Numbered from the stretch's first letter, positions 47,215 through 54,400 are shown. The stretch is DNA of 64,000 nucleotides from Lachnospiraceae bacterium (GCA_017555455.1 JAFZGJ010000195.1:23284-87283); one strand, 5' to 3'. The notes: a model not told the origin generated them from the letters alone. Translations and numbers: made by a program.

Positions 47215-48396
47215 TTAATCCTCGTTTAATAAAGACTCGATATATTCGACATCATCAAGCGCAAGCTCTTCTTCTTGGTCGAATAATTCTTCATAGTCTT
47301 CAGTTTGAATTATTGGTTCATCAAAGTCAAATAAAGAACGTTCAAATGCATCATCATCATTTTCATCATCAATATCATCTTCTGAAACGATATCCTCTTT
47401 TGCCATTTGTTCAGCAATTTGCTTAATACTTTGCTCAATTAAATTACCTAAATTCATTTCTTCTGTTACTAATGTTTTTGTATAATGCTGTAAATCTTCT
47501 AACACTCGATCCACTTTGTCTTGCGGCCCATCGGTATAATAACGTGGAATAAACTCTTGTTTTTCACAAAGCGCAACTAATTCACCTAATGAATCAATAA
47601 ATTCACCAGATTCACCTTTGTTTTGCGCAGCAGTAAATTTACCAGATTTCATTAGCTGGTCATATACTTTAGACATTTTCTGAAAACCTTCCACATCGCC
47701 CATATCAATTAATTGATTTGCTTTAAGAGAAGTTTTACATACTAGTTTTAAAGTATCAATATGACCGGCCCCTTGAATATCATAGGAGGCCATCATATCT
47801 TCATATAATTGCTCCAATTGAATCCATTCGGAAGGGCGATACCCTTTACCCCATTTGATACGCAAATAAGTTTTATCTTCTTCTGTTAAAGTATCTTCCA
47901 TGTCATCTTTTGCGTCTTCATAAATAAGGTTCGCTACCTATCCATCTTCTATAAGCTTAGGTCTAGGTGGGGTTCTATCAACAGCTAATTGTTGTTCGAT
48001 TTCCTCTCCTGAATAGCCCGCCGCCCGCATTGTCATGGCTTTTTTCTCTTTTGCTTCAGCTTCTAATCGCTCAGTATCCGCAAAACGATACTTATTCCAC
48101 TGGGTTAATTTCATTTTAGATAAATATCTACCTAAAATAGTTGTACCAGTAATTTTAGATGGATCTTGCCCAAATTTTTCAAGTAACTGGTCCCATTGCT
48201 CTTTAATGTAAGGAACGTCAATTTCTTGAAGAATTGGAATAAACGTAGATGGATCCCAATTGTCTACATGCATTGTTACACATTTTTTACATTGTCTTAA
48301 TTTGCCATCGTTTGGATATTTTTCTAAATTAAGAGAAGTATAAAACTATGCTTCATCCATTGTGCGCCCACATTTTTCACAAAAATATTGCGGCAT
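47215..48396 (-). CDS. Terminase small-subunit-like zinc-ribbon protein (393 aa)
   Basis: ATG at 48396 (MPQYFCEKCGRTMDEA), 6 nt after the previous stop; stop TAA. N-terminal zinc ribbon C-x2-C (residues 6-9) and C-x2-C (about 38-41), then WDPSTFIPILQEIDVPYIKE, helices, and a strongly acidic C-terminus (DDIDDENDDDAFERSLFDFD). Two TAGs: codon 17, and codon 153 joining what would otherwise look like two genes. Its position just before the large terminase and its zinc ribbon make a DNA-recognition small subunit likely, but no sequence family is certain. Confidence 0.68.
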
Positions 48397-48402
48397 TTAT
48401 AA

Positions 48403-49467
48403 TCAACTCTCTTTCTTTTTATTCCGGCATATTTTGCATATACTATAATAGCCATCTTTACTTGTTTTATTTTTTGAAAAAAAGTTGTTATGAGCAGGTT
48501 TCATTTGACCACAACGAGAACATTTTTTTAATGAAATATTATTTTGTTTATAATACCAAATAATATATTCATCTTGCGCGGTTTGCGCAATTAATTTAGG
48601 AATTTTATTACGCCATAAGCTTGAAATATATTCCAAACTATGTTTAACGCCGAATTCTTCTTCAATTAAAGTTTGAATTTCAGCATTCTATTTTCCATCT
48701 ATTTTATAAATTACCATTTTTTTATATAAAGGAAAATTTTCTAAAGCTTTATCGCACACTTCTTCAAAATCTTTTATTAAATAATACGCATCACTATTAA
48801 ATCTATCATAATTATCTTCTTTTAATTTTGAATAATTGCAGAGGATGCCAGAACATATGTTCGGGTCCATTAATGATACACCAGAAACGCATAACTGAAA
48901 ATTTTCGTCAATATAACTCGTGTCCTCTAATACTAAAGGAACTGGCCCAGAGTGAGTAATTTTAGTTGGAATGACAAGCCGTTGATAAGCTTGTTTGATA
49001 ACATATTGATCTTTGCGCATTTCAATTAATGCTTTTTTAATTGTATATGCCTCTTTACCCGAAGAGGTTTTTAGCATTGTGTCCCAAATGGAAATTTCCT
49101 CGCGCAATTGTCTTAAAAATGGAATTGTTTCTATGTCTTTTTTAGTAATTGATATCTTTGGTTGAAAAATTATATTTTTATCATTTGCAATTAAATTATA
49201 GATGCCATCTTCGCCATTTTCAAGCTGGTCGCTCAACCCTTCAAAGCTAGTTTCGCGCTTATTAACGGTCATCATTCTATTATCAGTTAATATTTTACGT
49301 TCTTTTTTCTCTTGTTTTTCCATACATAAAATTAAGTAATTCGCAAGAATTTCTAAATATGATGGAGTAATTGCGTCTGGGTTTGTTTCCACCAGAATTT
49401 TTTCTACTAATTGCTATCTTTCTTCGGGAGATTCAAGAGTATAATCTAATTTAATTATAAGACTCAT
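48403..49467 (-). CDS. Zinc-ribbon protein heading the late operon (354 aa)
   Basis: ATG at 49467 (MSLIIKLDYTLESPEER-TAG-QLVEKIL) with AAAAGGAG directly adjacent; stop TGA, 6 nt before the next gene. Two TAGs (codons 18 and 260). The main part has a helical SYLEILANYLILCMEKQEKK region. The C-terminus is a zinc ribbon, CSRCGQMKPAHN ... CKICRNKKK, similar to that of the next gene and to Zn ribbons of phage HNH/endonuclease-VII proteins. First gene behind the strong late promoter. It may be a DNA-packaging partner or regulator. Confidence 0.65.
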
Positions 49468-49485
49468 CTCCTTTTCACTATTATT

Positions 49486-49514
49486 ATTGTACCAAAAATT
49501 TTCTTTTTTGTCAA
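49486..49514 (-). promoter_or_regulatory. Late-operon promoter (sigma-A consensus)
   Basis: On the minus strand TTGACA (49509-49514), 17-nt spacer, TACAAT (49486-49491), 18 nt before the start of the first late gene. It is the only strong minus-strand promoter I found for the whole structural block. Its -35 lies 17 nt from the -35 of the divergent plus-strand promoter. Confidence 0.8.
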
Positions 49515-49531
49515 GAAAAATTTTAAGTAAA

Positions 49532-49560
49532 TTGACAAAAAATTTTTTTTATGATATTAT
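49532..49560 (+). promoter_or_regulatory. Divergent early promoter
   Basis: TTGACA (49532-49537), 17-nt spacer, TATTAT (49555-49560), a few bases before AGAGGTG and the 51-residue membrane gene. Back-to-back with the late promoter, it may be part of an early/late switch region. Confidence 0.7.
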
Positions 49561-49582
49561 AATAATAGAGGTGATAATAGCA

Positions 49583-49738
49583 ATGGATTTATTATTATTG
49601 TTTTTATTTATATGCGCGGTGATGACTAGTTTTATTATTACTGGCGGAGTCGTGTGGCTAGTATGCTTTGTATTTGAGATTAAGTTTTCATGGTTAGGCG
49701 TTTTAACTATTTGGTTATTACTTATTTTAATAAAATAA
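49583..49738 (+). CDS. Small membrane protein (51 aa)
   Basis: ATG at 49583 with AGAGGTGAT upstream; an upstream in-frame ATG at 49487 would run through the promoter and is rejected. Stop TAA. Two hydrophobic segments (LLLLFLFICAVMTSFIITGG and WLGVLTIWLLLILIK) separated by a short loop. No homologue recognised. First plus-strand gene after the divergent promoters. Confidence 0.6.
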   Translation: MDLLLLFLFICAVMTSFIITGGVVWLVCFVFEIKFSWLGVLTIWLLLILIK

Positions 49739-49740
49739 AT

Positions 49741-49832
49741 TTTAAAGACTCGTTATTTGAAATTAAAAAATCATTTTAGAAATTTTTGTAAAATTCGTAA
49801 TTTGAAACTAAAAATCGTTTTAGAAATTTTTA
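49741..49832 (+). repeat. Two tandem imperfect ~44-bp repeats
   Basis: Two copies of a unit built on ATTTGAAAnTAAAAAATCATTTTAGAAATTTTT, about 44 bp apart, with small substitutions (GAAATTAA vs GAAACTAA). AT-rich and non-coding. They lie between the 51-residue gene and the first palindrome/terminator. Confidence 0.6.
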
Positions 49833-49837
49833 TTACC

Positions 49838-49926
49838 TGGCAGCCCCGCTAGGTCAATTTAATTTCCAAAAAATCCCAAAAGGTACCCGCCCCTTCAAGA
49901 GTTAGCATGTGCTAACTCTTTTTTAC
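49838..49926 (+). repeat. Composite intergenic element, diverged copy 1, ending in terminator-like palindrome
   Basis: ACCTGGCAGCCCCGCTAGGT hairpin, AATTTCCAAAAAAT, then AGAGTTAGCATGTGCTAACT palindrome followed by six Ts, so the last part is also a good intrinsic terminator for plus transcripts. Same order of parts as the better copies at 51,847, 53,384, 54,401 and 55,834. Confidence 0.55.
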
Positions 49927-50000
49927 TGCCCCTAAAAAATCTATAAATGTAGCTAATACAATGTATTAATACGACTAATGAAAAATCAGCATTTTGGGTA

Positions 50001-50028
50001 TTGTATTCTGTCGCAGAATCAGTATAAT
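50001..50028 (+). promoter_or_regulatory. Early promoter for the 50.2-51.7 kb gene cluster
   Basis: TATAAT (50023-50028) with a weak -35 (TTGTAT, 50001-50006; 16-nt spacer). An inverted repeat (ATTCTGTCGCAGAAT) occupies the spacer, so binding of a regulator is possible. Confidence 0.55.
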
Positions 50029-50039
50029 ATAATTAACAG

Positions 50040-50170
50040 CTAAACAACACGCAACGGAGCAGGAAGCCGTTGGAAAGTTCTTCCAGCAGATACCAATTCA
50101 TTCTAAAGAGTTGGAGCTTTTACCAATTACTAGTAAATTGGAATATATTATAAAAGAGGGGTATATTGAT
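50040..50170 (+). ncRNA. Structured 5' leader of the 185-residue gene
   Basis: About 130 nt between promoter and start codon with several short stems: CAACGG/CCGTTG, GGAA/TTCC, CCAA/TTGG and CCAATT/AATTGG. A frame opening with TTG at 50111 runs through the leader into the gene but lacks the strong GAGGGG site found before 50171. No known riboswitch recognised. Confidence 0.35.
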
Positions 50171-50728
50171 ATGTTAAGATGTAACTGGAATGATGTGGAA
50201 TTGGAAGAAAGATATGGCGGTAAAGGTTTTTGGCACGATAGACAGGTAGTATTTACTAAACCATATAACAATTATATGGTAGAAGTTTCCCTTATTCGTG
50301 ATTTCCATGATAATGGAGCCACTTCTAAATATTGGAGTATTCATCTGGTTCGCTATAATGATAAATATGGATGGGCGGAGGAAACATACTGTTTAGATGT
50401 AATTTTCACAATCACAGAATTATGGCAGTATGTAGCAGGATTGGAACTGGAAGTCACTTACAGTGACTTCCAGTATCTGGAAAGCTTAGAGCTTTTCCAA
50501 GAATTGGTAAGAGGAGCTTTCGGTAATGAAGCTGAACTGGAAGGAATTAACACAAAAACTGGTGACTTATGGTTATTTATCCCAATAGATAAACATCATG
50601 TAGAAGCATGGCAAAAGGTTTATCTGGGTGAAGGAAGATATGAAAACAGCTTCCAATATATGGAAAGCATTAACTGGGATAAAATGACACCATTAGAAAG
50701 ATATAAAATCTTAGGTTGGAGGTATTAA
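50171..50728 (+). CDS. Hypothetical early protein (185 aa) with internal palindrome
   Basis: ATG at 50171 (MLRCNWNDVELEERYGGKGF) preceded by AAAGAGGGG; stop TAA. Not recognised. Alternating hydrophobic/charged strands with many aromatic residues. The codons for LEVTYSDFQ contain a perfect 12-bp inverted repeat (CTGGAAGTCACT/AGTGACTTCCAG, 50447-50473) that could form a strong mRNA hairpin. No TAG. Next gene follows 2 nt after the stop. Confidence 0.55.
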   Translation: MLRCNWNDVELEERYGGKGFWHDRQVVFTKPYNNYMVEVSLIRDFHDNGATSKYWSIHLVRYNDKYGWAEETYCLDVIFTITELWQYVAGLELEVTYSDFQYLESLELFQELVRGAFGNEAELEGINTKTGDLWLFIPIDKHHVEAWQKVYLGEGRYENSFQYMESINWDKMTPLERYKILGWRY

Positions 50729-50730
50729 TT

Positions 50731-50904
50731 ATGCACAAAGCAAAGTATAGAATTAACTGGGTTAAACTGGCAGAAACATTGGTTGCCACAGCAGGAATTA
50801 TTTTCCTGCTGTGGGTGACACAAAGTTGGTTAGGCATTGTGGTAGATAATACCACAACTGCCAATCACTGGAATTACAACTTATTCGTACTGCTGACTAA
50901 ATAA
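50731..50904 (+). CDS. Small membrane protein (57 aa)
   Basis: ATG at 50731 (MHKAKYRINWVKLAETLVAT) behind TTGGAGG; stop TAA. One transmembrane segment (LVATAGIIFLLWVTQSWLGIV). Not recognised. The stop codon lies in the loop of a 12-bp hairpin. Part of a four-gene early cluster with small gaps. Confidence 0.55.
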   Translation: MHKAKYRINWVKLAETLVATAGIIFLLWVTQSWLGIVVDNTTTANHWNYNLFVLLTK

Positions 50905-50915
50905 GTCAGCAGTAC
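50887..50915 (+). other. Hairpin with the stop codon in its loop
   Basis: GTACTGCTGACT - AAATA - AGTCAGCAGTAC, perfect 12-bp stem. The TAA of the 57-residue gene overlaps the loop, and no T-run follows, so it is not a standard terminator. A similar arrangement ends the next gene. Confidence 0.75.
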
Positions 50916-50940
50916 CATAAAATAACAGGAGGAATGAACT

Positions 50941-51213
50941 ATGAAAGTATATGTAAACGCAAAAGCAAAAGGTGACACTGTTGTAAATATGGAAATCATT
51001 TCCGAAAAAGAATATAATAAGCGATGGGATGATACCTATAAGGCTTATTATACAAGTCTAGAAGTATTCCAAGCATTTCTGGATATGAGAATCAATCAAA
51101 AGGAATTTGAGAATCCAGAAAAAGTAATTGAGCTATTTCATAGCTACTGCCAAGAAAAGGCAGAAGATGAAATGTACGCCAAATGGGAAGAAATGGAAGT
51201 AGTGGGTGCATAA
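50941..51213 (+). CDS. Hypothetical early protein (90 aa)
   Basis: ATG at 50941 (MKVYVNAKAKGDTVVNMEII) with AGGAGG upstream; stop TAA. Helical, with CQEKAEDEMYAKWEEME near the C-terminus. Not recognised. The stop is again inside a hairpin loop (51195-51225). Confidence 0.55.
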   Translation: MKVYVNAKAKGDTVVNMEIISEKEYNKRWDDTYKAYYTSLEVFQAFLDMRINQKEFENPEKVIELFHSYCQEKAEDEMYAKWEEMEVVGA

Positions 51214-51225
51214 CCCACTACTTCC
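51195..51225 (+). other. Second hairpin with the stop codon in its loop
   Basis: GGAAGTAGTGGGT - GCATA - ACCCACTACTTCC, perfect 13-bp stem; the TAA stop (51211-51213) begins in the loop. No T-run follows. Confidence 0.75.
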
Positions 51226-51250
51226 CAACAAAAGAAGGAGGAGTAAAAAT

Positions 51251-51697
51251 ATGGCAAAAGCAATATGCTTTGATATGGATGGAACTATCGCCAATCTGTA
51301 TGAGGTAGAGGATTGGCAGGAAATGTTAGATAATGGAAGTAGTTTACCATACTTAATGGCTGACCCATTATATGATATGGTGGAATTGGTCAATGCTATA
51401 AAAGATTTACAAGCTGCAGGTTGGTATATAGAGGTTATTACTTGGGGAAGTAGGACTGCCAATAAATGCCAATTAGAAGAAATTAGGCAAGCTAAGTTAG
51501 AATGGCTGCAGGCATATGAATTTCCATTTGATGGATTCCATTGTGTGAAATATGGCACAACAAAAGCCAAAACAGTAGTAAAATATGAAACAGGAATTCT
51601 GATTGATGATAATGAAAAAATTAGAAAAGGTTGGAAATTGGGCAACACCCTCAATCCATCAGAAAATCTAATTGAAGAACTAAAAAAACTTTTATAG
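51251..51697 (+). CDS. HAD-superfamily phosphatase (148 aa), ends in TAG
   Basis: ATG at 51251 (MAKAICFDMDGTIANL) with AGGAGGAG upstream. Motif I D-x-D-G-T (residues 8-12), motif II VITWGS (Thr 64), Lys near 105-107 and motif IV ILIDDNEKIRKG (Asp 119-120) fit a HAD hydrolase, here perhaps a nucleotidase. The stop is TAG, the only one among the plus-strand genes. If TAG is read as Gln the protein gains six residues (QIISIG) before TGA at 51713. Last gene of its cluster; a terminator follows. Confidence 0.85.
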   Translation: MAKAICFDMDGTIANLYEVEDWQEMLDNGSSLPYLMADPLYDMVELVNAIKDLQAAGWYIEVITWGSRTANKCQLEEIRQAKLEWLQAYEFPFDGFHCVKYGTTKAKTVVKYETGILIDDNEKIRKGWKLGNTLNPSENLIEELKKLL

Positions 51698-51699
51698 AT

Positions 51700-51741
51700 A
51701 ATTAGCATAGGGTGAGAGTAGTTAGCTCACCCTAACTTTTG
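51700..51741 (+). terminator. Terminator after HAD gene
   Basis: TAGGGTGAG / CTCACCCTA stem followed by ACTTTTG. The backup TGA for TAG read-through of the HAD gene lies in the hairpin's left arm. Confidence 0.65.
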
Positions 51742-51760
51742 TTACCCGAAACAGAAGAAA

Positions 51761-51816
51761 GTTAGCAGAGGCTAACTCATATGAACGTGCGGCAACACCT
51801 GTTAGCATATGCTAAC
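51761..51816 (+). repeat. Two GTTAGC-N4-GCTAAC palindromes
   Basis: GTTAGC-AGAG-GCTAAC (51761-51776) and GTTAGC-ATAT-GCTAAC (51801-51816), 24 nt apart. Same 16-bp palindrome as at seven other early intergenic sites. Confidence 0.75.
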
Positions 51817-51846
51817 TAAAATTGCATCCTGAAACTATAATTAGCT

Positions 51847-51950
51847 TCGGCGGCGCGCCCACGGTCCTTAGGTCCGCGGGCAAGCCGAGTTTCCAATTTT
51901 TTACAATACTGGCAATTTTTGGAAGCAAACTATAGTTAGCCTATGCTAAC
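51847..51950 (+). repeat. Composite intergenic element, copy 2
   Basis: GC-rich hairpin (51849-51886: CGGC...GCCC...GGGC...GCCG) ending in GAGTTTCCA, then AATACTGGCAATTTTTGG, then palindrome GTTAGC-CTAT-GCTAAC (51935-51950). Same arrangement in copies 3 to 5, in each case between a terminator and the next promoter. Confidence 0.75.
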
Positions 51951-52018
51951 TCATGTGTCCCGATACTAACGCAAGCTGCATGCGCTAACACTTATACGAT
52001 AGGCTAACTATAGTTTGC
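51925..52018 (+). repeat. 20-bp perfect inverted repeat around a 54-bp loop
   Basis: GCAAACTATAGTTAGCCTAT (51925-51944) is exactly inverted at 51999-52018. The space between holds further GCTAAC/GTTAG half sites and GCAAGC-TGCATGC. It overlaps the palindrome of copy 2 and lies about 45 bp before the next promoter. Confidence 0.75.
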
Positions 52019-52063
52019 ATCTGCTTATAAGTTTCACTTATACTAGCTATAAAATTTATTATG

Positions 52064-52092
52064 TTGACATTCTAGCACTGCCGTGCTATAAT
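52064..52092 (+). promoter_or_regulatory. Early promoter
   Basis: TTGACA - 17 nt - TATAAT (with TGC just before the -10). The spacer holds AGCACTGCCGTGCT, an inverted repeat. Confidence 0.8.
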
Positions 52093-52123
52093 TAGACTAT
52101 ACTAAAGAGAGGGGTTGTCGATT

Positions 52124-52717
52124 ATGACAAGTATGAGATTTACCAGATTTTTCAAGCATGAAATTTCTTCCAACAATTTACAGCTGCAGAGCTATGTGGG
52201 TGAATGGGTGGCATGGCGCCATTCTATTATGCGCACCTATCATATTGAAGGTAGTGGGGTAGTTACACTGGAAAAATGTGAGAATTTTGATGATAAGCAC
52301 CATCTGGTGCAAGTGCATTATATCATTGGTATTGATGATGCTAATGGGTTTGACTATCATGTGTGCTATAGTTATAACTCACTGCGTGAAGCTATTAAGG
52401 ATTGGGTTTTTATGGTAGCGGCTGGGACTTCGGTTCCAGTTGCTCGCCAAGATGTGCGAATCCGCAATTTTGTTACCGGCGAGATTCTTGACACCAGTTT
52501 TTCCCAGTCAAGAGATTTTCTTTCCCAGTTATTGGAAACTTTAGACTTATATTGGGATTACCGCTATAGTGAGCCGGATTACCGCCAAGCATGGGAATAT
52601 GATGGCATGATGCTCGCAAATCTCAATAATAAAGAATTTGTATGGATTATTGATGAAATGTCTAAACATGGTCAAATTTTAATTAAACCATTGGGTTTTT
52701 CTAAAATTAACGCTTGA
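52124..52717 (+). CDS. Hypothetical early protein (197 aa)
   Basis: ATG at 52124 (MTSMRFTRFFKHEISSNNLQ) with GAGAGGGG at good distance; TTG at 52115 is less likely. Stop TGA, which overlaps the -35 of the next promoter. Alternating beta/helix with DYHVCYSYNSLREAIKDWVF, reminiscent in style of the 185-residue protein at 50,171. Not recognised. No TAG. Confidence 0.5.
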   Translation: MTSMRFTRFFKHEISSNNLQLQSYVGEWVAWRHSIMRTYHIEGSGVVTLEKCENFDDKHHLVQVHYIIGIDDANGFDYHVCYSYNSLREAIKDWVFMVAAGTSVPVARQDVRIRNFVTGEILDTSFSQSRDFLSQLLETLDLYWDYRYSEPDYRQAWEYDGMMLANLNNKEFVWIIDEMSKHGQILIKPLGFSKINA

Positions 52718-52742
52718 CATTCATTGTGCGGTATGGTAATAT
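52714..52742 (+). promoter_or_regulatory. Early promoter overlapping a stop codon
   Basis: TTGACA (52714-52719) - 17 nt - TAATAT (52737-52742). The TGA of the upstream gene is inside the -35. The 5' leader that follows has a hairpin (GTGGGGCAGG/CCTGCCTCAC). Confidence 0.7.
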
Positions 52743-52797
52743 AATAGTGGGGCAGGAAAATCCCTGCCTCACATAATCAAAAGAAAGAGGCGATAAT

Positions 52798-53037
52798 ATG
52801 GAAGAAAGAAAGATGTATAATGTAAGTGGTAAAACTTGTGCAGGTGACAATTTCACAGTTAATACAGATAACTATAAACGGGCAAGCGATTTATATAGTA
52901 TGATGTATGATAGTGATGAATACGTATCAGGATATGTGGTGAGTGGCGAAACAGGCGAAGTATTCGCTCACTTTCACAAAGCAGAAACTAAATATTCTGT
53001 TGAAATGCACGCATATTGCCAAAAGGAGTGGAAATAA
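52798..53037 (+). CDS. Hypothetical early protein (79 aa)
   Basis: ATG at 52798 (MEERKMYNVSGKTCAGDNFT) with AAAGAGGCG upstream; stop TAA immediately followed by the next ATG. Small alpha/beta protein with YVVSGETGEVFAHF. Not recognised. Confidence 0.5.
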   Translation: MEERKMYNVSGKTCAGDNFTVNTDNYKRASDLYSMMYDSDEYVSGYVVSGETGEVFAHFHKAETKYSVEMHAYCQKEWK

Positions 53038-53337
53038 ATGAAAATGACAAAAAAAAGAATATGGGTAGATTTTGAAAATGAATTAATCATTTCTTCTCAA
53101 GATCAACTCATTGAGGCTATTGCCAAAGAACACGAACTTACTGTTAAAAGTAATTTTGTATTAGGGGATTTCCTAAAAAAACATAAAAAATATGGTTCTA
53201 CGGTCACTATGTTTAATGATATGTTAAAAAATGATACAACTATCGATGACCTGTACCGAGAATTTGACCAGTATGCTTATAAAATTGCAGAAAAGTATAT
53301 TCATGAAAGATACAAAGAAATTGAAATTGAAATTTAA
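53038..53337 (+). CDS. Hypothetical early protein (99 aa)
   Basis: ATG at 53038 directly abuts the upstream stop (TAAATG), so translation is coupled; AAAAGGAG lies 12 nt before. Stop TAA. Helical and charged (YAYKIAEKYIHERYKEIEIE). Not recognised. Confidence 0.5.
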   Translation: MKMTKKRIWVDFENELIISSQDQLIEAIAKEHELTVKSNFVLGDFLKKHKKYGSTVTMFNDMLKNDTTIDDLYREFDQYAYKIAEKYIHERYKEIEIEI

Positions 53338-53342
53338 TAATC

Positions 53343-53380
53343 AAAGCCATTCCCAAAACTGCGGAATGGCTTTATTTTTT
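53343..53380 (+). terminator. Intrinsic terminator
   Basis: AAAGCCATTCC / GGAATGGCTTT stem, then ATTTTTT. Confidence 0.85.
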
Positions 53381-53383
53381 CAG

Positions 53384-53482
53384 CGGCTCATCCGCGGTCG
53401 CTTTTGCTGCGGATGAGCCGAGTTTCTGTTATTTTTTATACTGGCAATTTTTTCCAACGAATCTGAGTTAGCAGTGCCTAAC
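53384..53482 (+). repeat. Composite intergenic element, copy 3
   Basis: Perfect hairpin CGGCTCATCCGC / GCGGATGAGCCG, then AGTTTCTG, TATACTGGCAATTTTTTCC, and imperfect palindrome GTTAGC-AGTG-CCTAAC (53467-53482). Confidence 0.75.
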
Positions 53483-53538
53483 AACAGTTTCCCCGCAACT
53501 AATCAATTATTTTTATTCACATTATAAGATTTATTATG

Positions 53539-53567
53539 TTGACTTTTGATTAATTATCCATTATAAT
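53539..53567 (+). promoter_or_regulatory. Early promoter
   Basis: TTGACT - 17 nt - TATAAT, about 35 nt before the start at 53601. Confidence 0.78.
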
Positions 53568-53600
53568 ATAATTAACAAATAAAACAAAGGGGAAATTAGA

Positions 53601-53735
53601 ATGAAAGATTTTATTTGGTGTTTTACGCATTGCAGTTTAGAATGGAAAATTGAAATAGTTTCCTTTGCTTTAATGCAATTAGGATTTGCTATTTTAGAAA
53701 TTTACACTCTATATTTCATTTATATTAATTATTAA
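53601..53735 (+). CDS. Small membrane protein (44 aa)
   Basis: ATG at 53601 (MKDFIWCFTHCSLEWKIEIV) with AAAGGGG upstream; stop TAA. Hydrophobic C-terminal segment (LGFAILEIYTLYFIYINY). Not recognised. Translation likely coupled to the next gene, 12 nt away. Confidence 0.5.
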   Translation: MKDFIWCFTHCSLEWKIEIVSFALMQLGFAILEIYTLYFIYINY

Positions 53736-53747
53736 GGAGTGTTTAAT

Positions 53748-53906
53748 ATGAAAGTTAGAGAAGTGGTAGCGCACTATGGTTTTCCAGAACATATTTGTGT
53801 AATGACCTATTGCCAAGATGATGATTTATGGTGGGAAGATGTAGCAGAAGAAGAAGCAATAGAATGGAATTATTATAAAGGAAATTTAGATATTTTTTTA
53901 GATTAA
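53748..53906 (+). CDS. Small acidic protein (52 aa)
   Basis: ATG at 53748 (MKVREVVAHYGFPEHICVMT) with AAGGAGTG upstream; stop TAA. Acidic and aromatic-rich (DDDLWWEDVAEEEAIEW). DNA-mimic-like charge is notable but no family is recognised. Confidence 0.5.
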   Translation: MKVREVVAHYGFPEHICVMTYCQDDDLWWEDVAEEEAIEWNYYKGNLDIFLD

Positions 53907-53918
53907 ATTAAAAAACTA

Positions 53919-53947
53919 TTGACAAATAACAGATTATCTGTTATAAT
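53919..53947 (+). promoter_or_regulatory. Early promoter
   Basis: TTGACA - 17 nt - TATAAT. It is followed by a ~100-nt leader with a GAGG...CCTC stem (53954-53997). Confidence 0.8.
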
Positions 53948-54048
53948 ATCATTAGAGGTTGAGGAAAGCACTGCGAGTACTCACCCTCACCCCTCTCAAA
54001 TATAATGCAAATTATATATATTAAAAAAAATCTAAGGGAGATGTTTTT

Positions 54049-54354
54049 ATGGAAATGAAAAAAGAAATGATGTTAAACGCAATTCAGTTAGGTCTGAACA
54101 TGGGTGCAGAAGGTTGCATTGCTATGTTATCAAGAGAGGAATTAGAAATCCTCACAAATGCAGGCAATAAAAAAGTAGCAAAAGAGAAAGAAACAGAAGT
54201 TATCGTTCAAGTATATGTAGATATGATTGATGATTTAATTGAAAAATTAGCCGTACTTGGTTATCAGATTACTGTTAATGGGGAATCCCATGCAAACTAT
54301 GACGGTTTTGAAATCGACCATAAAAATCAAATGGTAGATATGCTTACTTGGTAA
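54049..54354 (+). CDS. Hypothetical early protein (101 aa)
   Basis: ATG at 54049 (MEMKKEMMLNAIQLGLNMGA) with AAGGGAG upstream; stop TAA. N-terminal helices, then VIVQVYVDMIDDLIEKLAVL. Not recognised. It has its own promoter and terminator, so it forms a monocistronic unit. Confidence 0.5.
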   Translation: MEMKKEMMLNAIQLGLNMGAEGCIAMLSREELEILTNAGNKKVAKEKETEVIVQVYVDMIDDLIEKLAVLGYQITVNGESHANYDGFEIDHKNQMVDMLTW

Positions 54355-54359
54355 AAAAA

Positions 54360-54395
54360 ATAAGAGCTTGCGGAAACGCAGGCTCTTTCTTTTGT
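54360..54395 (+). terminator. Intrinsic terminator with GAAA loop
   Basis: AGAGCTTGCG - GAAA - CGCAGGCTCT, then TTCTTTTG. Nearly the same sequence as the terminator at 58,309. Confidence 0.85.
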
Positions 54396-54400
54396 TTGGG

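Noticed and set aside
547..49467. Dozens of apparent frameshifts, pseudogenes or degraded prophage genes on the minus strand
   Set aside because: Consecutive fragments stay in the same frame and are separated only by TAG; no TAA, TGA or frame change occurs. Decay would produce all three stops and indels.
547..49467. TGA recoding (translation table 4) or TAA recoding
   Set aside because: TGA is a genuine gene end at least at 547, 5439, 15892, 24868, 34006, 37386 and 48403, each followed by the next gene's ribosome site, and no internal TGA or TAA was found in the long genes.
50111..50170. Upstream TTG start extending the 185-residue protein by 20 residues
   Set aside because: The ATG at 50171 has a far better GAGGGG ribosome site, and the upstream part lies in a structured leader.
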